NCBI GenBank assembly: GCA_027488965.1
Contig: JAIYAO010000131.1
Coordinates: forward strand, 1 to 64,000
Reading direction: 5' to 3'
From: Alphaproteobacteria bacterium
GTDB taxonomy: Bacteria; Pseudomonadota; Alphaproteobacteria; Caulobacterales; Aquidulcibacteraceae
Length of the DNA stretch: 64,000 nucleotides
Below the pieces are notes generated by a model that was not told where the DNA came from, searched no databases, and worked only from the letters and a program-made list of their open reading frames with translations. The translations under genes were made by a program, and so were the position numbers. Shown piece by piece: positions 9,568 to 19,524 of the stretch (its first letter is position 1; each line of letters begins with the position of its first letter).

Positions 9568-11639
9568 CGCTTCGCGCGCACGCCCACGGTGATCGCCTGG
9601 CCTTCGCCGGGAAAGTACCTGTCATTGCCGAACGCGAAGTCCGCCCGCTCCGCGTAGCGGATATCGGCGAGGTTGCGCACCGCGGCGTTGAACTCGATGG
9701 CCTCCGTCGGCGCCCACGCGGCGCGCAGGTCGATGACGTCATGGCCCGGATAGCGGCGCGTGCCGGCGGCGTTGGTGAGATAGTCCCCCACGTGCGTCCA
9801 GCCGAGTTCGGCCCGCAGCGCGGCGGTGGGCCGCCACGTCAGCTGCATGTTGGCCAGCCGGCGCGGCGCGCTGTCAATGTCGGCGCCGTCGGCGATGCTT
9901 TCGCCCGCCCGCGTCACGGGATCGCTGAAGGCGTAGGTGTGTTCGGCGTAGGTCAGCCACCCCCTGAGTTCGAACCGGTCGCCCAGCGGCGCCACGCCTG
10001 AAAGCTCCACGCCCTCATGGCGCGTGCGCGCGAAGGGCACGGTGAAGCCGTCGGCGTTGCGGAACGCGCTGTTCTTCTTCTCCATCGCATAGAGCGCCAC
10101 TTCCACGCGGGCGCCGCCCAGCTGCGCGCGCCAGCCAAGCTCGGCGCTGTCGATGGTTTCGGCCTTCTGGTCGCCGGGGCGCTGCAGCGTCTGCAGCGAG
10201 TACAGATCGGTCACCTGCGGCGCGCGCGCGCCGCGCGCGAGGTTGAGCCAGACCGACGAGGTGTCGTTGATGGTGCGGATCAGCCCCAGCTTGGGCGTCA
10301 GCGTCTCGAACGTGTCGGAGCGGTCCGCCGGGCGGCGGAAGCGGCCCACGTCCGTGTTCGGTGCGTGGTTGTCGTAGTCGTATTCCGATTGCTCGCCGCG
10401 CACGCCGGCCACCACACGCCATTGCGGCGCGAACGCCCAGCTCGCCTGCGCGTAGGCGGCCAGCACCGTGGCGTCCACGTCGTAGTCGTAGTGCAGGCCT
10501 TGCGTGTAGCCGGCGGGCTGCGTCGGCAGGGACTGCACTTCCTTCAGGGACCCGCGGGTGCGATCGGCGTCGACGCCGAGGATGAGGCCGAAGTCCGCCG
10601 AAGGATCCCAGTAAAGCGCGGTCTGCACGCCGCCGCCGGTCTGGCCGGTTTCCTCCAGCGCCTTCGACGGCAGGAAGTGCTGCAGCAGGTCGGTGTCCAC
10701 GTACCGCGCGAACGGCGTGACGGTGAGCGACCAGTCGCCGAACGCGCGCGACAGCGAGGCCTGCCCGCGCAGCACTTTTGAATTGCGGTACGCCTCGGGA
10801 TTGGCGTTGCGGCGCGACAGCGCTTCGTTGCGGTAGGCGTTGGCGCCTTCCACGAAGCCGGCGGTTTCCTGTTCGAGATTGACGAAGGCGAGGCGCGCGG
10901 CGAGGGACCATGGGCCGAGATCAGTGTCGACGCCGACGAGCGCGTGCTGTTCGTCGAGGCCGGCGTTGTCGCGCCAACCGTCTTCATTCTTGAAGGCGAG
11001 GCCAGCGAACGCGCCACCATCCCCTGCGCCGCGCAGCGGCGATCCGGGATCTCGCGCCGGTTCAGCCTCGTCCCGCACGGGGTCCCGGCTCTCGCTGCCG
11101 CTCGGCCGGGATGACAGAATGATCGATCCGCCGAACCGTCCGAACGATCCTGCGTAGGCCTCAAGCGCGGTTGCGTCCGCCCCCGTCACCATGTTCACCA
11201 CGCCATGCACGGCGTTCGAGCCGTAGAGCGCGCTGCCCGGCCCGCGCGTCACCTCCACACGCTCCGCGAAATCGAGGCTCGTCTCGTAGAGTTCATTGAT
11301 GTTCGCCAGGCCCGGCGCGCGGATCGGCACACCGTCCTCCAGGATCAGGAATGAGCCCGCGCCCTGGCCGCCGGTCAGCACCGGGCTGCGGATGGCCGGC
11401 AGGCTTTCCACGCCTGAGCCGCGATGGATGGCGACACCGGGGATGCGGTTCAGCGCCTCGCTCGGCGCCTGTGCGCCGATGGTCGCGAGGTCTTCGGCGT
11501 CGAGCGACGCTGCGTTGGCGGGCAGCGTGGACAGCGCCTGCGCGCGGCGCTCGGCCGTGACGACGATGGTGTCGTCGGCCTGGGCGGCGCAGGGCGTGAG
11601 GGCGAGCGCGGTGAGGAGAAGGGCGGGGAAGCGTCGCAT
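9564..11639 (-). CDS. TonB-dependent outer-membrane receptor (BtuB-like)
   Basis: 691 residues. The start at 11639 gives MRRFPALLLTALALTPCAAQA, a clear signal peptide cut before DDTIVVTAERR, the TonB-box region. A start 12 codons earlier would lie inside the inverted repeat at 11650 and is rejected. The plug domain shows LNRIPGVAIHRGSG, FLILEDGVPIRAP and VEVTRGPGSALYGSNAVHGVVN, as in BtuB-like receptors; the barrel ends in a conserved C-terminal region (ADFAFGNDRYFPGEGQ, then ITVGVRAKR). About 33 residues (SRPSGSESRDPVRDEAEPAR and onward, plus-strand bases 11017-11116) are coded by an interspersed palindromic repeat and do not look like beta strand or natural loop. The substrate is not evident; no transporter or regulator neighbour helps. 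Confidence 0.9.
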   Translation of the reverse strand: MRRFPALLLTALALTPCAAQADDTIVVTAERRAQALSTLPANAASLDAEDLATIGAQAPSEALNRIPGVAIHRGSGVESLPAIRSPVLTGGQGAGSFLILEDGVPIRAPGLANINELYETSLDFAERVEVTRGPGSALYGSNAVHGVVNMVTGADATALEAYAGSFGRFGGSIILSSRPSGSESRDPVRDEAEPARDPGSPLRGAGDGGAFAGLAFKNEDGWRDNAGLDEQHALVGVDTDLGPWSLAARLAFVNLEQETAGFVEGANAYRNEALSRRNANPEAYRNSKVLRGQASLSRAFGDWSLTVTPFARYVDTDLLQHFLPSKALEETGQTGGGVQTALYWDPSADFGLILGVDADRTRGSLKEVQSLPTQPAGYTQGLHYDYDVDATVLAAYAQASWAFAPQWRVVAGVRGEQSEYDYDNHAPNTDVGRFRRPADRSDTFETLTPKLGLIRTINDTSSVWLNLARGARAPQVTDLYSLQTLQRPGDQKAETIDSAELGWRAQLGGARVEVALYAMEKKNSAFRNADGFTVPFARTRHEGVELSGVAPLGDRFELRGWLTYAEHTYAFSDPVTRAGESIADGADIDSAPRRLANMQLTWRPTAALRAELGWTHVGDYLTNAAGTRRYPGHDVIDLRAAWAPTEAIEFNAAVRNLADIRYAERADFAFGNDRYFPGEGQAITVGVRAKR
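11017..11116. repeat. palindromic repeat element inside the TonB receptor coding sequence
   Basis: Read on the minus strand the element starts GTCATCCCGG and contains GCCGGGACCCCGT, then a second half with GAGATCCCGGATC, ending GGGGATGG. The same opening and middle blocks occur in the intergenic copy at 3613-3657. It adds about 33 codons without breaking the frame. Boundaries are approximate, set where beta-barrel-like sequence resumes. Confidence 0.65.
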
Positions 11640-11649
11640 GAAGGGCATT

Positions 11650-11732
11650 CGTAGGGCGGATGAAGCGCAGCGCAATCCGCCGCAACAGACCGGCGAAGTT
11701 GGCGGATTTCGCTACGCTTCATCCGCCCTACG
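11650..11732. repeat. 32-base imperfect inverted repeat
   Basis: Arms at 11650-11681 and 11701-11732 are reverse complements with two mismatches in 32, around a 19-base spacer. Each arm begins (or ends) with the CGTAGGGCGGATGAAGCG motif. It fills the gap between the acetyltransferase stop and the TonB receptor start, both on the minus strand, and would fold into a long hairpin in the receptor leader if the two genes are cotranscribed. Confidence 0.85.
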
Positions 11733-11739
11733 CTCAGAG

Positions 11740-12276
11740 TTAACGCTTCCGCGCCTTCCATTCCGCCGCCGTCTGGCCCCAGAGATCGATCGGGGCGTTC
11801 TCGAACGGCGGCGGCATCCGGCCCGGCCCGCGATTCACCGACCCCAGCCGCTGCGCCACCGCCTGCGAGGGGGTGTTGGCGGGGTCGATGCAGTGGATCA
11901 CGTCGGTCCAGCCGAGGTGGTCGATGGCCCAGTCGATGCTGGCGGCGGCGCCCTCGGTGGCGTAGCCGCGCCCCTGCGCGTCGCGCACGATCCCCCAGCC
12001 CACTTCCGTGCCCGGCCAGCCCTCCGGCTGCCAGGGGCCCAGCCGCCCGATCCACCGTCCGGTGGATTTCTCGATCACCGAGAACATGGAAAACCCGTTC
12101 ACCATCCAGGCGCCCGCCACCAGCGCCATGTTGCGCCAGGCGCCGGCGCGGGGCTGGTGGCCGCCGATGAAGCGCGCGGCCTCCTCGTCGGCGGCGAACA
12201 CGGCCCATGCCTCAAAGTCCTCCGGCGCGGGCGGGCGCAGGATGAGACGGGCGGTTTCAAGGGTGGGGCCTAGCAT
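11740..12276 (-). CDS. GNAT-family N-acetyltransferase (RimJ/RimL-like)
   Basis: 178 residues. The start MLGPTLETARLILRPPAPED is typical of RimJ/RimL-type acetyltransferases, which move an acetyl group from acetyl-CoA to an amine such as a protein N-terminus or small molecule. The acetyl-CoA-binding turn is seen as VRDAQGRGYATEGAAA (about residues 97-112), and CIDPANTPSQAVAQRLG is the usual C-terminal motif in which the asparagine contacts the cofactor. Cytoplasmic, no signal peptide. It sits between mdh and the receptor gene on the same strand; the acceptor substrate cannot be inferred. Confidence 0.9.
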   Translation of the reverse strand: MLGPTLETARLILRPPAPEDFEAWAVFAADEEAARFIGGHQPRAGAWRNMALVAGAWMVNGFSMFSVIEKSTGRWIGRLGPWQPEGWPGTEVGWGIVRDAQGRGYATEGAAASIDWAIDHLGWTDVIHCIDPANTPSQAVAQRLGSVNRGPGRMPPPFENAPIDLWGQTAAEWKARKR

Positions 12277-12324
12277 GTGCCACAGACTCCAGAGCGGGGC
12301 CGGCTTCAGCCTATATTCCTTCAG

Positions 12325-13341
<1,017 letters not shown>

Positions 13342-13394
13342 CTAGCGGTGGTTACGCGCGCCCGCAATCGCCGACCGGTGCGCGCCCGCGGGGG

Positions 13395-14006
13395 CTACGA
13401 CGCGTCGGGTTTGCCCTGCCGGGGATTGGCCTTCTCGGCCGGCGCCAGGCGCAGCACCTCGCCCTGGTACTTCTCGTCCTCGCCGGCCACGAGCAGGGGG
13501 GCGGCGTCGGCGCACGCGCGCAGCAACGCCTCCACCCACGGCGCTTCGGCCTTGTGGAAATCGCTCAGCACGTAGCCATGCACAAGGTCCTTGTCGCCGG
13601 GGTGGCCCACGCCCATCCGCGCGCGCCGGAAGCCCGGGCCCACGGCGCTGGCTGCGATGGAGCGGATGCCGTTGTGGCCTGCTGCGCCGCCGCCGGTCTT
13701 CATCCGGAAGCGGCCGGGCGCCAGGTCGATCTCGTCATAGAAGACAACGACATCGGCGGGATCGCGCTTGAAGAAGGCGGCGGCTTCGCCCACCGCGCGG
13801 CCGCTCTCGTTCATGAACGTCTGCGGCTTCATCAGCAGGCACTTCGCGCCGGCGATGTCGCCCTCGGCCACCTCCGCCTGGAAGCGTTTGCGCCACGGCC
13901 CGAAGCGGTGGATGCGCGCGATCTCGTCGACGGCCATAAAGCCGATATTGTGGCGGTGGCGGGCGTACTTGGGGCCCGGATTGCCGAGGCCGGCGATGAG
14001 CAGCAT
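13395..14006 (-). CDS. pth: peptidyl-tRNA hydrolase
   Basis: Releases peptides from peptidyl-tRNAs that drop off ribosomes and so recycles tRNA; usually essential. The 203-residue protein has the family's active-site pieces: [22 protein letters not shown] with the asparagine and catalytic histidine, [23 protein letters not shown] with the catalytic aspartate, and [13 protein letters not shown]. The C-terminal tail is alanine- and charge-rich. It lies 39 bases after rplY on the same strand, the usual rplY-pth pairing, and they probably form one transcript. Confidence 0.97.
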   Translation of the reverse strand: MLLIAGLGNPGPKYARHRHNIGFMAVDEIARIHRFGPWRKRFQAEVAEGDIAGAKCLLMKPQTFMNESGRAVGEAAAFFKRDPADVVVFYDEIDLAPGRFRMKTGGGAAGHNGIRSIAASAVGPGFRRARMGVGHPGDKDLVHGYVLSDFHKAEAPWVEALLRACADAAPLLVAGEDEKYQGEVLRLAPAEKANPRQGKPDAS

Positions 14007-14045
14007 GGGAAACTCCGCCGCCTCCCTCGCTGGCGGAGACGCAGC

Positions 14046-14678
14046 CTACTTCTTCTCGTCCTTCGCGGGCGCGGCGGCGGGGGCCGCAGCAGCGGCTTCC
14101 GGCTCCGCGGCCTCGGCCATGCGGCCGCCGATGGAGGCGATGGTCAGGTCCCGGTCGCGCACGGCGGGCACGGCGCCTTCCGGCAGCGTGATGTTGGACA
14201 GGTGGATCACCGCGCCCACGTCAAGGCCGGTCAGATCCACCACGATCTCTTCGGGGATCTTCGAGGCCGGCACGTTCAGGCGGATGGTGTGCTCCACCAC
14301 GTTCAGCACGCCGCCGCGCTTCAGGCCGGGGCTCTCGAGCTGGTTCTTGAAGTGCACCACCACGTCCACGCCGATGATGCTGTTCTCCTCCACGCGGTAG
14401 AGGTCCACGTGGATCGGCTCGTCCGTCACCGGATGGAACTGGATCGCGCGCGGGATCACCGGCTGGGTTTCGCCCTTATGGTCGATGGTGATCATGTGGG
14501 AGATGAACTTGCCGGAGCGCACGGCCTTGATCAGCTCCTTGCGCGCCACGTCGATCGGCACCGGGCCGCGCGGGCCGCCGTAGAGCACCCCAGGGACGCG
14601 CTCCTGCCGGCGCGTGGCGCGTGCGCCGCCGCTGCCCGTGCGTTCACGCCGTTCGACCGTCAATACAATGCCTGCCAC
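14046..14678 (-). CDS. rplY: 50S ribosomal protein L25 (Ctc-type)
   Basis: Binds 5S rRNA in the large subunit. I chose the GTG at 14678, with AAAGGAC upstream, so that the protein starts with AGIVLTVERRERTGSGGARA; longer frames add residues without family resemblance. The N-terminal L25 domain (about 1-95, VPGVLYGG, IQFHPVTDEPIHVDLYRV) is followed by the C-terminal beta domain of the long Ctc form (VVVHFKNQLESPGLKRGG, then NVVEHTIRL). An alanine/glutamate/lysine-rich tail ends it. 210 residues is normal for the long form. First gene of the rplY-pth pair. Confidence 0.95.
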   Translation of the reverse strand: MAGIVLTVERRERTGSGGARATRRQERVPGVLYGGPRGPVPIDVARKELIKAVRSGKFISHMITIDHKGETQPVIPRAIQFHPVTDEPIHVDLYRVEENSIIGVDVVVHFKNQLESPGLKRGGVLNVVEHTIRLNVPASKIPEEIVVDLTGLDVGAVIHLSNITLPEGAVPAVRDRDLTIASIGGRMAEAAEPEAAAAAPAAAPAKDEKK

Positions 14679-14917
14679 GGTGTCGTCCTTTCGACCCGGT
14701 TGAAGTCTGGGCCGTTCCCGGCCCCGGAGGGCCTGATCCAAAGCGAACGCCGCCCGCGGCGGACGCGAGCGGCTGGAAACGAAGGGGGGCTTCTAGCGGA
14801 GCCGGGCGCGGGTTGCAATGGCGGGCGGAGCGGGTTCTTCAGGGAACCGGACGCGTGCGCGCGCGTTCCTGCTTCACTTGAGGGGAGGCCCCGGCCGGGA
14901 GGCGGGCGGGGAAAGCC

Positions 14918-16948
14918 ATGAAGTTCTTCAGACGGTCGCTGATCGCGCTCGGCATCGCCGCAATCCTGCCGACGTTGGTGTTCGCCTCCCTCCAGGGGGT
15001 TCTGGCGCTCCGTGGGGCGCAGGCGGAGGTGCGCAGCCAGGCCGACGGCCGGGTCCGGCTGATCAACGAGCTGACGGAGGCCGAACTCGGGGCCGACCGC
15101 CGGCTGATCCACACCCTCGTCACCTCGCCGCCGCTGGTTGCCGGCGCCTGGCGGGAGTACCGGCCCCGCGCGATCCGGGCGCTGGAGGCCAATCCCACCT
15201 GGGACGCGCTGGTGGTCACTGCGCCGGACACGGGCGCGGTGGTCTTCGGCCTGCAGCGCCGCGCGGACGCCATTGTCGATTTCTCCGGCCCTCTGACGCC
15301 CACCCCTGCGGTCGGCCCCAAGGGCGGCGTGGGCGGCTCCCTTGTATTCATCTCGGGCGCCCCGCGCGTGGCCATCCAGGCGCCGGTGCTTGCGGAGGGG
15401 CGGCCCCGTTACACGTTCCACGTGCTGAAGGACCCCGCGCCCTTCCAGGCGATCCTCGCGCGCTGGGCGCCGAAGGAAGGCGTGTCGGCCATCGTCGACC
15501 GCGAGGGGCGCTTCATCGCCCGCACCATCTCGCCGGAGACCCGGATCGGCACGATGGCCTCCGAAGGGCTGCGCGGCGCCATCGCGAAGGGGGCGGGCGG
15601 CGAGTATCGCGGCCGCACCCTGGAGGGCATGAAGTCCTACACCCGGTACGAAAGCCTTCCCGACACCGGCTGGTCCAGCCACGTCGCCTACGCAAGTTCG
15701 CGGCTCGACGGGCCGGGGGCCTGGTCGCTGGCCGTGGCCGGCCTCGGCGCGCTCGGCGCGCTGGGGCTCGCAGGCCTGCTTGCGGCGCTCATCCTGCGCG
15801 ACATGGCCGACCGCCGCAAAGCGGAGGATACCCTGCGCCACGCCCAGAAGATGGAGGCCGTGGGCCAGCTCACCGGCGGCATCGCGCACGACTTCAACAA
15901 CCTGCTCACGCCCATCATCGGCGGGCTGGAGCGGATCAAGGCGCGCCTCGGCGCCGACGAGCGCACCCACCGCATCCTCGACAACGCGCTGGAGGCGGCC
16001 CGGCGCGCCGCCAAGCTGACCTCGCAGCTGCTGGCGTTCTCGCGCAGCCAGCGGATGGAGATCGCCACCGTCGACGTGCGGGCGCTGGTGGAGGGCGTGC
16101 GCGATCTGCTCACCCACTCCGTGGGCTCTGGCGTGCGCGTGGAGATCAACGCCCAGCAGGGCGTGCACGCGCTCAGCGATGCAAGCCAGCTCGAACTCGC
16201 GCTGATCAACCTCGCGGTCAACGCGCGCGACGCGATGCCCGACGGCGGCGTGCTGACCGTCACGGTCAAGGGGATGGACTGGCGCGGCTCCGCGGATGCG
16301 CCCGCCGGCGCCTACGTGGACATTGCGGTCGCCGATACCGGCGCGGGCATGACCGAGGAGGTGCGCGCCCGCTCCATGGAGCCGTTCTTCACCACCAAGC
16401 CCACGGGCGCGGGCACGGGCCTTGGCCTGGCCCAGGTGTTTGCGCTGGCGCGCCAGTCGGGCGGGGACGTGCTGATCGAAAGTGCGGTGGGCCGCGGGAC
16501 CACGGTGCACATCCGCCTCCCGCGCGTGGCGGTGGCGGCGGCGCCTACGCCGCTCATTGCCCATCCCGGCAACGTCGATCCCCCGCCCGGCCCGCGTGCG
16601 GCGGTGCTGGTGGTGGACGATGACGCCCACGTGCGCGCCCACATCGTCGATACGCTGGAGGCGGCCGGCTTTGCGGTGACGGACGCGCCCAGCGGCGAGG
16701 CCGCGCTGATGGCCCTCGATGCGCAGAAGTTCGACGTGCTGCTGGCGGATTTCGCCATGCCCGGCATGAACGGCGCCGAACTCGTCCGCGCCGCCCGCGC
16801 CCGCGACAAGGCGCTGCGCGCGCTCATCGTCTCCGGCTATTCCGACAGCGCCGCCATCGATGCGGCGGCGGGAGATGTGCGCGTGCTGCGCAAGCCGTTC
16901 GATGTGGCCGCGCTCGTGGCGGCGGTGAAGGACACGGCGGGGAAGTAG
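14918..16948 (+). CDS. membrane hybrid histidine kinase with C-terminal receiver
   Basis: 676 residues. A membrane segment at about 8-30 and another near 270-293 enclose a periplasmic sensor region of about 240 residues. Then come the HisKA domain with H324 in GGIAHDFNN, an ATPase domain with NLAVNARDAMPDGG (N box), VADTGAGM and GTGLGLAQVF, and a receiver domain with acidic VVDDD and phospho-acceptor D611 in LLADFAMPGMNG, ending with the conserved lysine of RKPF. It should autophosphorylate in response to an extracytoplasmic cue and pass phosphate to its own receiver, probably on to a phosphotransfer protein. No response regulator is next to it, so the pathway is unknown. Confidence 0.9.
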   Translation: MKFFRRSLIALGIAAILPTLVFASLQGVLALRGAQAEVRSQADGRVRLINELTEAELGADRRLIHTLVTSPPLVAGAWREYRPRAIRALEANPTWDALVVTAPDTGAVVFGLQRRADAIVDFSGPLTPTPAVGPKGGVGGSLVFISGAPRVAIQAPVLAEGRPRYTFHVLKDPAPFQAILARWAPKEGVSAIVDREGRFIARTISPETRIGTMASEGLRGAIAKGAGGEYRGRTLEGMKSYTRYESLPDTGWSSHVAYASSRLDGPGAWSLAVAGLGALGALGLAGLLAALILRDMADRRKAEDTLRHAQKMEAVGQLTGGIAHDFNNLLTPIIGGLERIKARLGADERTHRILDNALEAARRAAKLTSQLLAFSRSQRMEIATVDVRALVEGVRDLLTHSVGSGVRVEINAQQGVHALSDASQLELALINLAVNARDAMPDGGVLTVTVKGMDWRGSADAPAGAYVDIAVADTGAGMTEEVRARSMEPFFTTKPTGAGTGLGLAQVFALARQSGGDVLIESAVGRGTTVHIRLPRVAVAAAPTPLIAHPGNVDPPPGPRAAVLVVDDDAHVRAHIVDTLEAAGFAVTDAPSGEAALMALDAQKFDVLLADFAMPGMNGAELVRAARARDKALRALIVSGYSDSAAIDAAAGDVRVLRKPFDVAALVAAVKDTAGK

Positions 16949-16979
16949 GTTTTCGCCACACCGCATCGCACACTCGCCT

Positions 16980-17084
16980 CGTCATTCCGGGGCGCGCGGA
17001 ACGCGCGAACCCGGAATCCAGCTAAAGTCTTGCAAGGCCAGGCTGGATTCCGGGCTCATCGCTGCGCGATGCCCCGGAATGACG
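16980..17084. repeat. long interrupted palindrome of the GTCATTCCGGGG type
   Basis: CGTCATTCCGGGG at 16980-16992 is complemented by CCCCGGAATGACG at 17072-17084. An inner pair (GGAATCCAGC and GCTGGATTCC) lies between them, so the whole unit can fold into a branched hairpin. It lies between the convergent kinase and permease genes, where it may stop transcription from both sides. Related sequence occurs at 3613-3657, in 11017-11116, and as a fragment near 59970-60004. Confidence 0.8.
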
Positions 17085-17111
17085 AAATCCAACCGCTCGG
17101 CAACGAGCGCG

Positions 17112-18512
17112 TTACGCCATCCGGCTCTTGCGCACGCCGTAGAGGAAGTAGAGCGCCAGTCCCACCGCCTGCGCGATGAGGAAGTAGATCTGCGTCTGCG
17201 TCGGGAGGGTGGCGAACAGGTAGCCGCATCCGGCGATGGCGAGCACGCCCATCAGAACGCCCAGCGGCGCACGGAACGGGCGCGGGCGGTCCGGTTCGCG
17301 CCGCCGCAGCACGATGAGCGAGGCGCCTACGGCGATGAACGCCGCCAGCGTGCCGGCGTTGGCCAGTGCTGCGATCTCCCCCAGCGGAAAGAAGCCCGCG
17401 ATGGCGGCCACGAAGATCGCGGTGGCGAAGGTCATCGTCAGCGGCGAACCCGTGCGGGCGTTCACGGTGGCGAGGCCGCGCGGCAGCAGGCCGTCGCGCG
17501 CCATCACGAAGAAGATGCGGCTCTGGCCGTACATGAAGGCCAGGATCACGGTGGGCAGCGCCACCACCGCCGCGCCCGCCACGATGGCGGCCGGTCCAGG
17601 CTGGCCGAGGCTGCGCATCACTTCCGCCAGCGGCTCCTTGCTGGCCGCGAGGTCGCCGAACGGCATGGCCCCGATCGCGGCGGCGCCCACGGCCATGTAG
17701 ATCAGCGTGCAGATGAGCATGGAGCCCACGATGCCGATGGCGAGATCGCGCTCGGGCCGGCGCGCTTCCTCGGCCGCGGTGGAGACCGCGTCGAACCCGT
17801 AGAAGGCGAAGAAGATGATGCTCGCCGCCGGCAGCACGCCCAGCTTGGCGCCCTCCGCGCTTTCGGAATACATCCCGAACGGCAGGAACGGCGTGAAGTT
17901 CGCCGCGTCGAACGCCGGCGCCGCGATCGCCACGAACACCGCGAGCGCCGCCACCTTGACCACCACCAGCACCGCGTTCACCGCAGCGCTTTCGCGCGTG
18001 CCCACCGCCAGCAGCCCCGCCACCACTGCGATGATGGCCACTGCCGGCAGGTTGAACAGGCCGCCCGCATGCGGGCCCTTCGTCAGCGCCTCCGGCAGCG
18101 CCACGCCGAGGCCTTCAAGGAAGCCCGTGGCGTAGCCGGACCATCCCACCGCCACTGCGCTGCACACCACGGAGTATTCCAGCAGCAGGCTCCAGCCCAC
18201 GATCCAGGCGATGAACTCGCCCAGCGCGGTGTAGCTGTAGGTGTAGGCGCTGCCGGCGGCGGGCATCATGGCCGCCAGCTCCGCGTAGCAGAGCGCTGCG
18301 AACACGCACACCAGCCCCGCCAGTACGAACGCCGCCATCACGCCGGGCCCCGCCAGCCCCGCGCCCACGCCGATCAGCGTGTAGATGCCGGTGCCCACGA
18401 TGGCGCCCACGCCCAGCGCCACGAGGTGCGGCCATGAGAGCGAGCGCTTCAGCGTCGCGTGGCCGGGCTCCACGTGGCCGTCGATGGGTTTGCGGCGCGT
18501 GAGAAAGGACAT
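17112..18512 (-). CDS. APC-family amino acid permease
   Basis: 466 residues with about twelve membrane segments and no signal peptide. The first segment has GVGAIVGTGIYTLIGVGAG, the substrate-binding GIG-type loop of amino acid/polyamine/organocation transporters. FYGFDAVSTAAEEARRPERD in the middle is characteristic of the cationic amino acid transporter (CAT/YfnA) branch. It should import an amino acid by proton- or sodium-coupled symport across the inner membrane; specificity is not readable. The C-terminus is short and basic (RKSRMA). It stands alone, with no nearby catabolic gene or regulator. Confidence 0.9.
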   Translation of the reverse strand: MSFLTRRKPIDGHVEPGHATLKRSLSWPHLVALGVGAIVGTGIYTLIGVGAGLAGPGVMAAFVLAGLVCVFAALCYAELAAMMPAAGSAYTYSYTALGEFIAWIVGWSLLLEYSVVCSAVAVGWSGYATGFLEGLGVALPEALTKGPHAGGLFNLPAVAIIAVVAGLLAVGTRESAAVNAVLVVVKVAALAVFVAIAAPAFDAANFTPFLPFGMYSESAEGAKLGVLPAASIIFFAFYGFDAVSTAAEEARRPERDLAIGIVGSMLICTLIYMAVGAAAIGAMPFGDLAASKEPLAEVMRSLGQPGPAAIVAGAAVVALPTVILAFMYGQSRIFFVMARDGLLPRGLATVNARTGSPLTMTFATAIFVAAIAGFFPLGEIAALANAGTLAAFIAVGASLIVLRRREPDRPRPFRAPLGVLMGVLAIAGCGYLFATLPTQTQIYFLIAQAVGLALYFLYGVRKSRMA

Positions 18513-18580
18513 GAGTGGTCAGCCTCCGGCGGGCACTGTGTCGGGAAAATGCCCCTCTCCCGCAAGCGGGGGAGGCGATG

Positions 18581-19423
18581 CTACCGCCCCTCAGCCGCCG
18601 CGATCCCGCGCTCCACCGCGTCCAGCACCGCATCCACGCAGCAGGCGTTGAGGAAATGGTCCCCGCCCGGCGCCACGATGTACTGCGCCTTCGCCTGTGC
18701 GGCGAGGCGTTCGGCGGCGGCGGGCACGATGAAGGTGTCCTTGTCGCCGTGCAGCACGATGACCGGCGCCGTCAGCGACGCCAGCGCCGTGCGCGCGGCC
18801 GGCAGCTGCGGGGCCTGGCCGCTGATCTCGGCGAGCGAGTTCTGCATGTCGCGCGGCAGCGCCGGGCGCACCAATGAGCCTAGCGCGTCGAGACGGCGGA
18901 TGGTGGGCCCGCGCTCGCCGTAGAACGCGCTCATCAGCACCAGCGCCTTGATCTTCTCGGGGTGGCGCGCGGCCATGAGCGTGGCGATGGGCCCGCCGTA
19001 GCTCTGGCCGATCACGATCACCTTCTGCGCCGCCGGCCCGTCGAGCAGCGCCGCCAGCGCGTCGGCCTGGGCGGCGATGTCCGTCACCGCGCGCTGCGGT
19101 TCGCTCTGCGCGAAGCCCGGCCGGTCGGCCACCACCATCTCGCGGTCCGGCCCCACCTTCGCCAGCACCGGCGCCCAGTACTCCGACCACGACGGCGTGC
19201 CGGTGACGACCACGATCTTCCACGGCGCAGGCGCAGCCCGCGGCGTCTTGAGCGCCGACAGCTTCCACGGCGTGGCTCCCGCCGCGGTGAAGGACGTGCG
19301 CGTCATCACGTCGGCGGTGAAATCCTTCGAGGTGGGGAAGCGGTCGGCCTCCGGCTCGCTCTCGGCGCGCACGACGCAGGCGGCGAGCAGCAGGACGAGC
19401 GGAAGAAGCAGGGCCAGACGCAT
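18581..19423 (-). CDS. alpha/beta hydrolase, predicted lipoprotein
   Basis: 280 residues from ATG 19423; a start 29 codons upstream is rejected because it would bury the signal peptide. MRLALLLPLVLLLAAC is a lipoprotein signal with cysteine 16 as the lipidated residue. The alpha/beta hydrolase core has VVTGTPSWSEYW (oxyanion strand), the nucleophile elbow GQSYGG, an acid in LHGDKDTF and the histidine in GGDHFLN, a complete triad. It probably acts as an esterase or related hydrolase at the membrane face of the periplasm. Substrate unknown. It is 68 bases downstream of the permease start and reads in the same direction. Confidence 0.88.
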   Translation of the reverse strand: MRLALLLPLVLLLAACVVRAESEPEADRFPTSKDFTADVMTRTSFTAAGATPWKLSALKTPRAAPAPWKIVVVTGTPSWSEYWAPVLAKVGPDREMVVADRPGFAQSEPQRAVTDIAAQADALAALLDGPAAQKVIVIGQSYGGPIATLMAARHPEKIKALVLMSAFYGERGPTIRRLDALGSLVRPALPRDMQNSLAEISGQAPQLPAARTALASLTAPVIVLHGDKDTFIVPAAAERLAAQAKAQYIVAPGGDHFLNACCVDAVLDAVERGIAAAEGR

Positions 19424-19524
19424 GGCGTTCCCTAACGCAGCGGCGCCCGCGCGCCAAGACCGTGGCGTCCCTGCGCCTGCGCGGGTTAGGATTGCGTCAC
19501 ATTCATCCACGAGGCGATCATCTC

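Noticed and set aside
14660-16966. 768-codon minus-strand frame opposite the hybrid histidine kinase
   Set aside because: The plus strand encodes a full kinase with all motifs; the antisense product is low-complexity Arg/His/Ala/Gly sequence.
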